A DNA stretch of 21,201 nucleotides from Rikenellaceae bacterium (GTDB taxonomy: Bacteria; Bacteroidota; Bacteroidia; Bacteroidales; UBA932), in assembly GCA_900771335.1 (NCBI GenBank), contig CAAGNP010000021.1, forward strand, positions 1 to 21,201, given 5' to 3'. Positions 1 through 5,834 of the stretch are shown in pieces. The notes beneath the pieces are model-generated. The model saw only the letters and a program-made list of their open reading frames with translations, ran no database searches and had not been told where the DNA came from. Every line of letters begins with the position of its first letter. Position 1 is the stretch's first letter. The translations under genes and the position numbers were made by a program.

Positions 1-72
1 ACATCCATTCTCAAGCATATGCATATACTTCAACCGTTCTGCATAGCCATGTCTCTTTATTTTTTTAGACAT
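1..72 (-). CDS. Transposase N-terminus, partial (runs off the left edge)
   Basis: The frame opens with ATG at 72 and stays open to the window edge, giving 24 residues starting MSKKIKRHGYAERLKYMHML. The same 20 residues open the frame at 21129; the two copies then differ by N versus D at residue 22 and C versus Y at residue 24. The basic start followed by an amphipathic helix suits the helix-turn-helix start of an IS3-family OrfA, but 24 residues cannot prove it. The start lies 5 bases after the hairpin's downstream arm, within the T-rich tail. Confidence 0.6.
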   Translation of the reverse strand, partial: MSKKIKRHGYAERLKYMHMLENGC

Positions 73-77
73 AACAA

Positions 78-111
78 AACCCCGAAAGTTTTTTGTCTAA
101 CTTTCGGGGTT
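78..111 (-). terminator. Hairpin in the IS leader (left copy)
   Basis: Thirteen perfectly paired bases (78-90 with 99-111, core CCCCGAAAG/CTTTCGGGG) surround an 8-nt loop. On the minus strand the hairpin is followed by TTTTGTTATG, so it has the form of an intrinsic terminator placed directly before the transposase start. Such hairpins are known in IS elements to block transcription entering from outside. It also overlaps the element's terminal repeat. Confidence 0.6.
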
Positions 112-136
112 CATATCATTCTTCGGCCCCTTTTTT

Positions 137-144
137 TAATTTTG
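137..144 (+). promoter_or_regulatory. Promoter -7 box for the peptide deformylase gene
   Basis: TAATTTTG fits the Bacteroidota -7 consensus TAnnTTTG. Only four bases separate it from the ATG at 149, so the transcript would start at or next to the start codon. The usual -33 position falls on the IS tip ending at 118, and no TTG is seen there, so the insertion may have replaced the upstream half of the promoter. Confidence 0.55.
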
Positions 145-148
145 TACC

Positions 149-742
149 ATGAAAAAGTTAGTGTTGTTTTTGATGGCTGCCATGGTGATGGCGGTATCAT
201 GCTCTAAAAGGGGAGATTTTTCTAGTAATGATCTGAGTATTATTCATGGTACTCCGGGCGAACTTCTTAAAATATATACCGTAGAGTCAGAAGAGGATCT
301 TGTAATATTGAGAAACATCTCTGAGGAATTGTCCCCCAGAACGCTTAAAGGTGATGATTATGCCCTTTTGGCTGAGAGGATGAAGGCGACTGTTGCAGAT
401 CCATCTGTTGGAGGAGTGGGTATAGCTGCTCCGCAAGTCGGCATAAATAAGAGGGTAGTGGTGGTGCAGAGATTTGATAAGCAGGGAGAGCCATTTGAGG
501 CTTATCCCAATATTTATATTGTCGAGTGTTCGGAAGAAAAACAAAAGGGACCGGAGGGTTGCCTCTCAGTCCCTAATGAAAGACATGATGTTGACCGCTC
601 CACCTCTGTAGTGATCTCCTATTTCGATGTGGAAAAGGGGAGAGTGGTGACTGAGACCATAGAGGGTTTTACTGCAGTCATCTTCCAGCATGAAGTGGAC
701 CATCTGGAGGGTATTATCTATACGGATAGGGTACTTATGTAG
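149..742 (+). CDS. def: Peptide deformylase, exported lipoprotein form
   Basis: A 197-residue protein with all three peptide deformylase motifs: GVGIAAPQ at residues 89-96, EGCLS at 136-140 and HEVDH at 181-185. The metal ligands C138, H181 and H185 and the catalytic E182 are present, so it should be an active metalloenzyme removing formyl groups from N-terminal formyl-methionine. Unusually, it begins with a lipoprotein signal: KK, a hydrophobic stretch, and a lipobox ending at C18, followed by an unconserved linker to about residue 45. That predicts a lipid-anchored periplasmic protein, where its substrate would not be the nascent chain. It is the first gene inside the left IS and overlaps the convergent gene at 718-1182 by 25 bp. 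Family assignment is firm; location and substrate are inferred. Confidence 0.9.
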   Translation: MKKLVLFLMAAMVMAVSCSKRGDFSSNDLSIIHGTPGELLKIYTVESEEDLVILRNISEELSPRTLKGDDYALLAERMKATVADPSVGGVGIAAPQVGINKRVVVVQRFDKQGEPFEAYPNIYIVECSEEKQKGPEGCLSVPNERHDVDRSTSVVISYFDVEKGRVVTETIEGFTAVIFQHEVDHLEGIIYTDRVLM

Positions 743-1182
743 TGTGCCAATTTTTGTGAGCGTTCACCTTCGTATTCATAGAGAGGTGAACATACTTCGT
801 ATTTATAAGGTATATATTCGTAAAGTTGGATGGCACTGTAGTTTCCATCGCTGGATATGTAAACTTCCATTTGTAATCCATGTTCTGATTTTGACAGACT
901 ATTCAACATTTCAAACTCCCCCTTCTCACATAAACTCCGGATCTTATCCTTTTCTGTGGGTGGAAAGAAATATGTGTAGGATATTATTTTATTGCCAGAT
1001 GCATTGTGAACCAATGTTTTTTTGCTTAACGAGAGGGTTATTATTCCAGCAAGAATCATAATGGATCCCAATAGTTTGGCATGTGGAAAAGGGAGGAATG
1101 TGATGACAATGCCTGCCAGTACAATAAATAGAGATATGGTGATGTTTGTGAAGTTGTTTTTCTTCACGATATTCTTGTTCAT
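718..1182 (-). CDS. Small membrane protein with two TM segments, function unknown
   Basis: A 154-residue protein; the ATG at 1182 (MNKNIVKKNN) is preferred over the upstream in-frame GTG at 1254, which would add residues encoded by the structured element at 1193-1298. Two hydrophobic segments, about residues 13-32 and 36-53, form a tight hairpin in the membrane. The rest is a soluble domain with acidic and aromatic residues, including QLYEYIPYKYEVCSPLYEYE near the C-terminus. That tyrosine-rich motif seems familiar from small Bacteroidales hypothetical proteins, but no function is known to me. The gene lies downstream of the small secreted protein gene on the same strand; its 3' end overlaps the deformylase gene tail to tail. 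Confidence 0.75.
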   Translation of the reverse strand: MNKNIVKKNNFTNITISLFIVLAGIVITFLPFPHAKLLGSIMILAGIITLSLSKKTLVHNASGNKIISYTYFFPPTEKDKIRSLCEKGEFEMLNSLSKSEHGLQMEVYISSDGNYSAIQLYEYIPYKYEVCSPLYEYEGERSQKLAHYISTLSV

Positions 1183-1192
1183 GATTTTATTT

Positions 1193-1298
1193 TTTAATAG
1201 GTGAATAATGTATGAGGTGCTTACAAAGCACGGCAAAACGTCCGGTGTTGCCACCAGACGTCATCCAAGGTCCTTACCAAGGATTATTACCTATTAAA
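1193..1298 (-). other. Cloverleaf-like structured element before the two-TM gene
   Basis: An outer stem pairs 1193-1209 with 1283-1298 (16 pairs, G1203 bulged). It encloses three hairpins: 1217-1222 with 1226-1231; 1238-1247 with 1252-1261; and 1271-1275 with 1279-1283 (A1283 is shared with the outer stem). On the minus strand the middle stem is fully paired (a U-G wobble replaces the plus-strand C/A mismatch) and is closed by a GCAA tetraloop. The element begins over the stop codon of the 1294-1626 gene and ends 10 nt before the ATG at 1182. It could be a structured mRNA leader, a small RNA or a miniature mobile element. The pairing is visible in the sequence; the role is unknown. Confidence 0.6.
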
Positions 1299-1626
1299 TT
1301 CGGAGAATTCCATAAGAGATGTATTTATGGAATCCGACTTTAAGATCTTTGTTAGTTAAAATTGATGATATGTTGTTAGTCCTTTTTAAAGGGACATAAG
1401 AGGCTGTGATGGATATTGCAGTTCCACTTCTCTCAATGGTCCTGCTGTTGGAAGGTGTAGTAAACTCCTTCGATGAGTAGTTATGTATCTGATTGTTCTG
1501 GGGAATGTCCAAAGTGGAGAAAGTATAGCTTTCACCAACCTGCGCTTCGGGAATAGGGACGCTTATATAGATATCAAGCGTCGTCATTGCCAGAATTGCT
1601 GCTAATATGTACAGTACCCTTTTCAT
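1294..1626 (-). CDS. Small secreted protein, function unknown
   Basis: A 110-residue protein starting with MKRVLYILAAILAMTTLDIY, a typical signal peptide or N-terminal anchor with two basic residues and about 15 hydrophobic ones. The mature part is rich in S, T, N and I, with no cysteine and no motif I recognise. The start codon follows an A-rich stretch (GCAAAAAAAG), the usual Bacteroidota substitute for a Shine-Dalgarno sequence. It sits between the PurL-like small gene upstream and the two-TM gene downstream, all leftward; the 76-bp and 111-bp gaps make a single operon possible but not certain. Its stop codon is inside the outer stem of the cloverleaf element. Confidence 0.6.
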   Translation of the reverse strand: MKRVLYILAAILAMTTLDIYISVPIPEAQVGESYTFSTLDIPQNNQIHNYSSKEFTTPSNSRTIERSGTAISITASYVPLKRTNNISSILTNKDLKVGFHKYISYGILRI

Positions 1627-1702
1627 CTTTTTTTGCTTTACCGAAGCTAGGACAAGAATCGTGCTAAACTTTCGAAAAAAAGAAATATTTTACGGCTCCC
1701 GA

Positions 1703-2098
1703 TTAATATTTTGAAATGAAGCCATATGATTCGTCATCTACCCTCAATTCACCTTTGGTAACATGGCCCAACAGGATGATGTCAATCCCTTGATTGAACA
1801 TGTAGTTGGCAAAATCCTCTTCCTGATCCTCTTTTACAGCCACAATAGCTTTGTACTTGGTTTCATCATAGAGGAAGTCCTCCTCTTCATATTCAGAGTC
1901 AGTAGTGATGTCAAATCCAAGTTTGTTTGGCTTGCAGCACTCTACAAGTGTATTGAAAATGCCGTTGCTGGAGATCTGACGCAGGCAAGATATAAAATCA
2001 TTCTCTATGCTGCCATTCAGAAATTCAATGGCGTTAGTGTCTGATACTAAATATAATGTATCTCCTTTAGACTCAAAATGATTTCTTAATTCTTTCAT
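1703..2098 (-). CDS. Free-standing PurL C-terminal (AIRS_C-like) domain protein
   Basis: A 131-residue protein that resembles the last AIRS_C domain of phosphoribosylformylglycinamidine synthase (PurL). The clues are KGDTLYLVSDTNAIEFLNG (11-29), similar to the KGD-L-GE-NDI-SSEYL region of PurL; GIFNTLVEC (46-54), where PurL has GGLFVTLVE; LGFDITTD (60-67); and LGHVTKGELRVDDESYGFIS (110-129). The PurL segment between the first two blocks is shortened, the SAHD motif before GGLF is lost, and there is no ATP-binding or glutaminase domain, so it cannot make FGAM alone. The ATG at 2098 follows an A-rich leader and the frame is intact, favouring a maintained gene over debris. The comparison is from memory and needs a profile search. 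Confidence 0.6.
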   Translation of the reverse strand: MKELRNHFESKGDTLYLVSDTNAIEFLNGSIENDFISCLRQISSNGIFNTLVECCKPNKLGFDITTDSEYEEEDFLYDETKYKAIVAVKEDQEEDFANYMFNQGIDIILLGHVTKGELRVDDESYGFISKY

Positions 2099-2167
2099 TG
2101 TTTTAAAATTTGTATCGTAAAAATACGAAAAAAATGAAAAATATCGTGTATTTTCATTTTTACTTTA

Positions 2168-2175
2168 TATATTTG
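2168..2175 (+). promoter_or_regulatory. Promoter -7 box for tRNA-Leu
   Basis: TATATTTG fits TAnnTTTG and lies 18 bases before the mature tRNA 5' end at 2194, leaving a short leader to be removed by RNase P. No TTG is visible at the usual -33 spacing. Confidence 0.6.
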
Positions 2176-2193
2176 CGCTCGCAAAGTAGAGAT

Positions 2194-2277
2194 GCCCAGA
2201 TGGTGAAATTGGTAGACACGCTACTTTGAGGGGGTAGTGCCGGTTTCGGTGTGCAAGTTCGAGTCTTGTTCTGGGCA
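2194..2277 (+). tRNA. tRNA-Leu (anticodon GAG)
   Basis: The acceptor stem GCCCAGA pairs with TCTGGGC, the D stem GTG with CAC, and the anticodon stem CTACT with GGTAG around the loop TTGAGGG, giving anticodon GAG, which reads CUC and CUU leucine codons. A long variable arm (GCCGG-TTTC-GGTGT region) marks a class II tRNA, as expected for leucine. The T arm is GCAAG-TTCGAGT-CTTGT. The discriminator A is at 2277 and CCA is not encoded. Length is 84 nt. Confidence 0.93.
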
Positions 2278-2316
2278 CAAAAAAGGAGTTCGTTTCGAAC
2301 TCCTTTTTTTGTGCCC
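2273..2316 (+). terminator. Terminator after tRNA-Leu, stem extends into the tRNA 3' end
   Basis: GGAGTTCG at 2285-2292 pairs with CGAACTCC at 2296-2303 around a TTT loop, followed by seven T. The stem extends through A6/T7 and then GGGCAC (2273-2278) pairing GTGCCC (2311-2316), about 20 pairs with one bulge. The outer six pairs use the 3' strand of the tRNA acceptor stem; termination in the T run would normally leave them out of the RNA. Confidence 0.85.
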
Positions 2317-2554
2317 TGTTGGCACCTTCATTTCCCCCAGTTGCTTCGCAACAGCCCCTGGGGGCATGCGTCTCTTTTAGTAGGACTGTGCTAAATTTTG
2401 ATTAAAATTTGTAACAGTTATACTGGTTTTTAGGTTATTTCAAGAATTTTGGATACCACTGTGTAGCTTTTGGCTAAAATTCTGTTACAGCTCTTACAAT
2501 ATTGGTAGAGTCTCCATATTGTATGTCTGTGTTTAGGCATCACAGCCCGGCTTC
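2317..2554. other. Intergenic stretch with hairpins, no gene seen
   Basis: About 240 bases between the tRNA-Leu terminator and the cutC stop codon. It holds a GC-rich hairpin at 2334-2364 (CCCCCA/TGGGGG outside, GTTGC-TTC-GCAAC inside), a spaced inverted pair TGTAACAG (2411-2418) and CTGTTACA (2481-2488), and a weak CTGTG/CACAG hairpin at 2527-2545. None has a convincing T run for cutC termination. No coding frame with a plausible start was found. Confidence 0.6.
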
Positions 2555-3283
2555 CTATAGAGCGGCGAGGATGGTCTCTCTGATTTTGGTGAGGGAGCTT
2601 TCTGTGCGGGTGTAATCTTCCTGGACTCCTCCACGGTAGAGCATGGGGGAGTCGTATGTGACAGATCCTGAAAAGTGGATCTCGGATACACCGGTGGTGG
2701 AGATAATCTCTTTTATGTTGCCGGCATTGATCCCCGCCCCCGGCATGATGATGACACGGCCGTCTGCTATCCGGTTCATCCTGGCAATAGTTTCCATCCC
2801 TTCGTGAGCTGAAGGCTTGCCCCCTGAGGTGAGGACTCTGTCTACATCGAGGGCGATGGCATCTTCAAGGGCAGTGAATATGTCGTATGCCCTATCTATT
2901 GCCCTATGGAATGTGACCGACAGGCCAAAATTCCTAGCAGTAGCCACAAGTGCACGGCAGCAGTCCATGTCCACATTGCCCATTGGGTCAAGAGCTCCTA
3001 TAACGACTCCTTGTACTCCGATGGATGCACAAGTGCGGATATCCCTAATCATTACTGCCACTTCATCCGAGTCGTATAGGAAATCGCCCCCTCTGGTGCG
3101 GATAAGGACGTTGATGTCTATGTCCAGCATCTTGCGTGCCATCTCAATGGTGCCGTATGATGGGGTGAGGCCGCCGAGAGAGAGGGCTGAGCATAGCTCC
3201 ACTCTATGGGCGCCAGCCTCTTGTGCATTGAGTGCGCTCTGGAGTGAGCCGCAGCATATCTCAAATTTGACTTGATTTTCCAT
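2555..3283 (-). CDS. cutC: CutC family TIM-barrel protein
   Basis: A 242-residue protein of normal CutC length (about 248 in E. coli). It begins FEICCGSLQSALNAQEAG with RVELCSALSLGGLTPSYG close behind, the CutC family signature, followed by IRTRGGDFLYDSDE, the VIGALDPMGNVD strand, TFHRAID, LTSGG and MPGAGIN along the barrel. CutC was named for copper homeostasis in E. coli, but that role has been questioned and its enzymatic activity is unsettled. It is the second gene of a leftward operon, starting 11 bases after the stop of the M81 lipoprotein gene. There is no signal peptide, so it should be cytoplasmic. Confidence 0.92.
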   Translation of the reverse strand: MENQVKFEICCGSLQSALNAQEAGAHRVELCSALSLGGLTPSYGTIEMARKMLDIDINVLIRTRGGDFLYDSDEVAVMIRDIRTCASIGVQGVVIGALDPMGNVDMDCCRALVATARNFGLSVTFHRAIDRAYDIFTALEDAIALDVDRVLTSGGKPSAHEGMETIARMNRIADGRVIIMPGAGINAGNIKEIISTTGVSEIHFSGSVTYDSPMLYRGGVQEDYTRTESSLTKIRETILAAL

Positions 3284-3294
3284 TGTTCATCAGA

Positions 3295-4830
3295 TTATTT
3301 GACAAATGGGACCATTCTGGCAGAGAGGTCCGGATCTGCCATATCTTTGTCTATTGGGTACATGGGACGGTTGATTCTTCGGTATGGGAGGCCGGCAAGG
3401 TCTTGATTTACACCACCAAGGGAGAGTGCCATCATCCAGTCTGCCTGCATGTTGTAGAGTTCCGGCTCGAGGTATCCGATTTTTACCATTACGATGTCTG
3501 CTGTGCGGGGATTGAGGTTAAGTTTGGTGAACTCGTGCTCTTTGTGGAATCCTTTTCTTACCTCGGTGACAATCACATCTATGCTCCCTACACGGACTGC
3601 TACCTCTGAATTGGTGGGGTGGTCGTAGATGGCAGTCACAGTCCCTTTGAGCCTTACCGGTGGGGCGTATCTGTCGTCCACTTCTGCACCTGCCACCATG
3701 TCTATCTTGCCGCCGACTCCGAGGCTCTTGGCTTTGGCCACAAAGTCTGCATCGGGGATAGAGGCGTAAATCAGGTGTGTACCTTTTGCACCTTTGAACT
3801 CAGGCCTCTTCAGGAGTTGTGTGAGGGTCCAGGTGACATCTCCGGCGCCACCAGCGGTGGGATTGTCCCCGGTATCACTTATATAATAGGGTTTCTTGTC
3901 GCTTTTGAGTGCTTTTGCAAGGCACTCTTCAAGTGTGGACGTGGGGGCTACAAAGTCAAACTGGTGGCGTACTTCCCAAAAGTAGGCTGCAATCTCCTCT
4001 GCTGCCTTTACCACTGCCTCTTTGTCATCGCCGGTGGCCATCACCACAGCGTGGTTTCTGGGCTCGTCTGCCCATGCGTATCCGATCCAGATCGAGGCGT
4101 CTATTACTCCCGGGCGCTCTGAGGCGGGGTATGTCATGGCGTAGAGCGATTTGGCGGGCTCCACTCTGGTAGAGGTCTGCTCACCTGGAAGGAGGATAGG
4201 TACTGGGATCCAGACTTTGTATTGGGGTTTGCCCTTGCCCTCTTCGAGCCTTTCGATAAGTGTTCTGGCAGCCCTTTCGCGGCACTCCCATGCATCTTCG
4301 TGGGGAGCCATGCGGTAGCAGGAGATCATATCCGAATTTTCTGCTAGGGTCCAGGATACATTGCCGTGCAGGTCCATAGGGGTGGTAACTACCACGTCAG
4401 GACCAATTACCTCGCGGATTCTTTTGATCATGTCGCCCTCAGGGTCATCGAGCCCCACGACGCTCATTGCCCCGTGGATATCGTATACAAGGCCGTCGAT
4501 AGGGAGATTTGCCCGGAGCGAGTCCAATATGATGTTTACAAATTTCTCGTATGTCTCGCGGGTGACAGCTCCACCAGGGGTGGCTCTTGCTACCAGGGTG
4601 GGTACCCATTCGGCCCTGTCGCGGAGGGGCTGCCCATCGCGGAGATATGGGATCATATCGTAAATCTCGTCACCGATGGCAACATTGAAAGACTCTTCTG
4701 TGCTTCGGGCAGGGGAGAAGGTGCTCGATTCTATTTTGATGCCGGCAATGGCGATCTTGGGTAGCTTTTTCTGGGCGCAGGAGGTGAGAATTGCTGCCCC
4801 GAGGATGATATATAAAAGGTGTTTTCTCAT
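3295..4830 (-). CDS. M81 (MlrC/microcystinase C-like) family lipoprotein
   Basis: A 511-residue protein taken from the ATG at 4830, because the predicted product then begins with a clean lipoprotein signal, MRKHLLYIILGAAILTSC, with the lipobox cysteine at residue 18. The body matches the M81 (DUF1485 plus MlrC C-terminal) family: KIESSTFSPARST near 32-44, VYDIHGAMSV at 115-124 (H119), DLHGN at 153-157 (D153, H155) and MAPHEDAWECRERAA at 175-189 (H177), likely zinc ligands, then SDTGDNPTAGGAGD in the second half. MlrC-type enzymes cleave linear microcystin or tetrapeptides; here the natural substrate is unknown. The predicted location is the periplasm or outer membrane. It leads the operon with cutC. 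Confidence 0.85.
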   Translation of the reverse strand: MRKHLLYIILGAAILTSCAQKKLPKIAIAGIKIESSTFSPARSTEESFNVAIGDEIYDMIPYLRDGQPLRDRAEWVPTLVARATPGGAVTRETYEKFVNIILDSLRANLPIDGLVYDIHGAMSVVGLDDPEGDMIKRIREVIGPDVVVTTPMDLHGNVSWTLAENSDMISCYRMAPHEDAWECRERAARTLIERLEEGKGKPQYKVWIPVPILLPGEQTSTRVEPAKSLYAMTYPASERPGVIDASIWIGYAWADEPRNHAVVMATGDDKEAVVKAAEEIAAYFWEVRHQFDFVAPTSTLEECLAKALKSDKKPYYISDTGDNPTAGGAGDVTWTLTQLLKRPEFKGAKGTHLIYASIPDADFVAKAKSLGVGGKIDMVAGAEVDDRYAPPVRLKGTVTAIYDHPTNSEVAVRVGSIDVIVTEVRKGFHKEHEFTKLNLNPRTADIVMVKIGYLEPELYNMQADWMMALSLGGVNQDLAGLPYRRINRPMYPIDKDMADPDLSARMVPFVK

Positions 4831-4851
4831 AATTGGATAATATTGGTCAGA

Positions 4852-4859
4852 CAAATTTA
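4852..4859 (-). promoter_or_regulatory. Promoter -7 box for the M81-cutC operon
   Basis: On the minus strand the bases read TAAATTTG, fitting TAnnTTTG, 21 bases before the ATG at 4830. It lies 9 bp from the opposing -7 box at 4869-4876, so the two divergent promoters overlap and probably compete for RNA polymerase. Confidence 0.5.
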
Positions 4860-4868
4860 AGAAAATAT

Positions 4869-4876
4869 TATCTTTG
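4869..4876 (+). promoter_or_regulatory. Promoter -7 box for the hydroxyacid dehydrogenase operon
   Basis: TATCTTTG is a full TAnnTTTG match, 19 bases before the ATG at 4896. A TTG at 4843-4845 could serve as -33 element, but the 23-bp gap is a little longer than usual. Confidence 0.65.
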
Positions 4877-4895
4877 TAGGATAAATTATATAGCG

Positions 4896-5819
4896 ATGAG
4901 AATAGTATTTTTAGATGCAGATACCATTGGGAGCGATATCTCTTTGGCTCCGATAGAGAGTAAAGGTGAACTAGTGATTTATCCAAGAACTCCTCAGGAG
5001 TTGGCTGATGAGAGGATCGCCGGATTCGATGTGGTAATTACCAATAAAGTTCAGATCCGTAAGGAGAATATAGATAAAGCGACTTCACTGAAGCTTATTT
5101 GTGTGGCAGCTACAGGTACCAACAATGTCGATGTGGAGTATGCCGAATCAAAAGGTATTCCTGTAAGAAATGTGGCGGGGTACTCGACTGAGAGTGTCTC
5201 TCAGGTGACATTTATGCATATCCTGAATCTTGTCGGGAAGGGGATGTATTTCGATAATTTCATCAAGTCAGGTGAGTATGCCCGTCAAGGTCTCTTTACC
5301 GATGTGTCAAACCCATTTTACGAGCTTAAAGGGAAGAGATTGGGTATAATCGCAATGGGTAATATCGGAAGGAGAGTGGCACAGATTGCTACTGTATTCG
5401 GGATGAATGTGGTGTATTACTCTACATCAGGAACTTCTCACTGCACTGATTATCCATCGCTGCCTCTCGAAGAGCTTTTGGCTACAAGCGACATAGTCTC
5501 TATCCATGCACCTCTAAATGCCAAGACCGCTAACCTTATCACCTATGACAAGATGAAGCTGATGAAGAAGGAGGCTTATCTGGTGAATGTGGGTCGTGGA
5601 GGTATTGTAAATGAGAAGGAGCTTGTGGATGCACTCAATGACGGCCTTATAGCCGGTGCTGCTGTGGATGTGTTCGAAAAGGAACCATTTGCCCCTGAGC
5701 ACCCTTATCTGACCGGGCTTAATGATCCGTCAAAACTTATCCTTACCCCACATATTGCATGGGCAAGCCGTGAGGCAAGGAAACTCCTTATAGAGAAATT
5801 GGCGAACAATATTTATTAA
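4896..5819 (+). CDS. D-2-hydroxyacid dehydrogenase (glycerate dehydrogenase-like)
   Basis: A 307-residue cytoplasmic NAD-dependent dehydrogenase that interconverts 2-keto acids and D-2-hydroxy acids, most likely hydroxypyruvate and glycerate. The start MRIVFLDADTIGSD follows the -7 box by 19 bases. VCVAATGTNNVDV (about 69-80) is the substrate-side motif. The nucleotide-binding loop reads AMGNIG at 153-158, with A replacing the first glycine of GxGxxG. The catalytic residues are R234 in NVGRGGIVNE, the glutamate in DVFEKEP (258-264) and H286 in LTPHIAWAS. The length is normal for the family. It is followed after 15 bases by the chromate transporter pair, suggesting co-transcription; a link in function is not obvious. 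Confidence 0.88.
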   Translation: MRIVFLDADTIGSDISLAPIESKGELVIYPRTPQELADERIAGFDVVITNKVQIRKENIDKATSLKLICVAATGTNNVDVEYAESKGIPVRNVAGYSTESVSQVTFMHILNLVGKGMYFDNFIKSGEYARQGLFTDVSNPFYELKGKRLGIIAMGNIGRRVAQIATVFGMNVVYYSTSGTSHCTDYPSLPLEELLATSDIVSIHAPLNAKTANLITYDKMKLMKKEAYLVNVGRGGIVNEKELVDALNDGLIAGAAVDVFEKEPFAPEHPYLTGLNDPSKLILTPHIAWASREARKLLIEKLANNIY

Positions 5820-5834
5820 GGGCAATAAGGGAGA

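Larger units (their letters stand above)
1..118 (-). mobile_element. Left IS copy, 5' end only (IS3/IS150-like)
   Basis: These bases are the reverse complement of 21083-21200 with mismatches only at positions 2, 9 and 34. The homology stops sharply at 118, where the element reads TGATATGAACCCC inward, a TG-starting tip followed by a CCCC-AAAGTT-GACA pattern as in IS150-group ends. Reading leftward, the tip is followed by a perfect 13-bp hairpin and a transposase start codon at 72. The rest of the element lies outside the window, so its other terminus and any target duplication cannot be seen. The assignment to the IS3 family comes from remembered end patterns, not a search. Confidence 0.75.

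Noticed and set aside
690..1061. Plus-strand open frame after the deformylase gene
   Set aside because: It is opposite the two-TM protein gene, whose product has a sensible membrane topology and start; the plus frame lacks such features.
1182..1254. Longer version of the two-TM protein starting at a GTG at 1254
   Set aside because: The extra residues would be encoded by the paired arms and hairpins of the structured element, while the ATG at 1182 gives a lysine-rich start just before the first TM segment.
2411..2488. Spaced inverted pair TGTAACAG/CTGTTACA as ends of a small mobile element
   Set aside because: The arms are only 8 bp, the region between holds no other structure, and no target duplication was seen; chance is a sufficient explanation in AT-rich DNA.
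4830..4986. Longer M81 protein starting at 4986
   Set aside because: The extension would run through the divergent promoters and into the dehydrogenase gene, and would bury the lipoprotein signal that starts cleanly at 4830.
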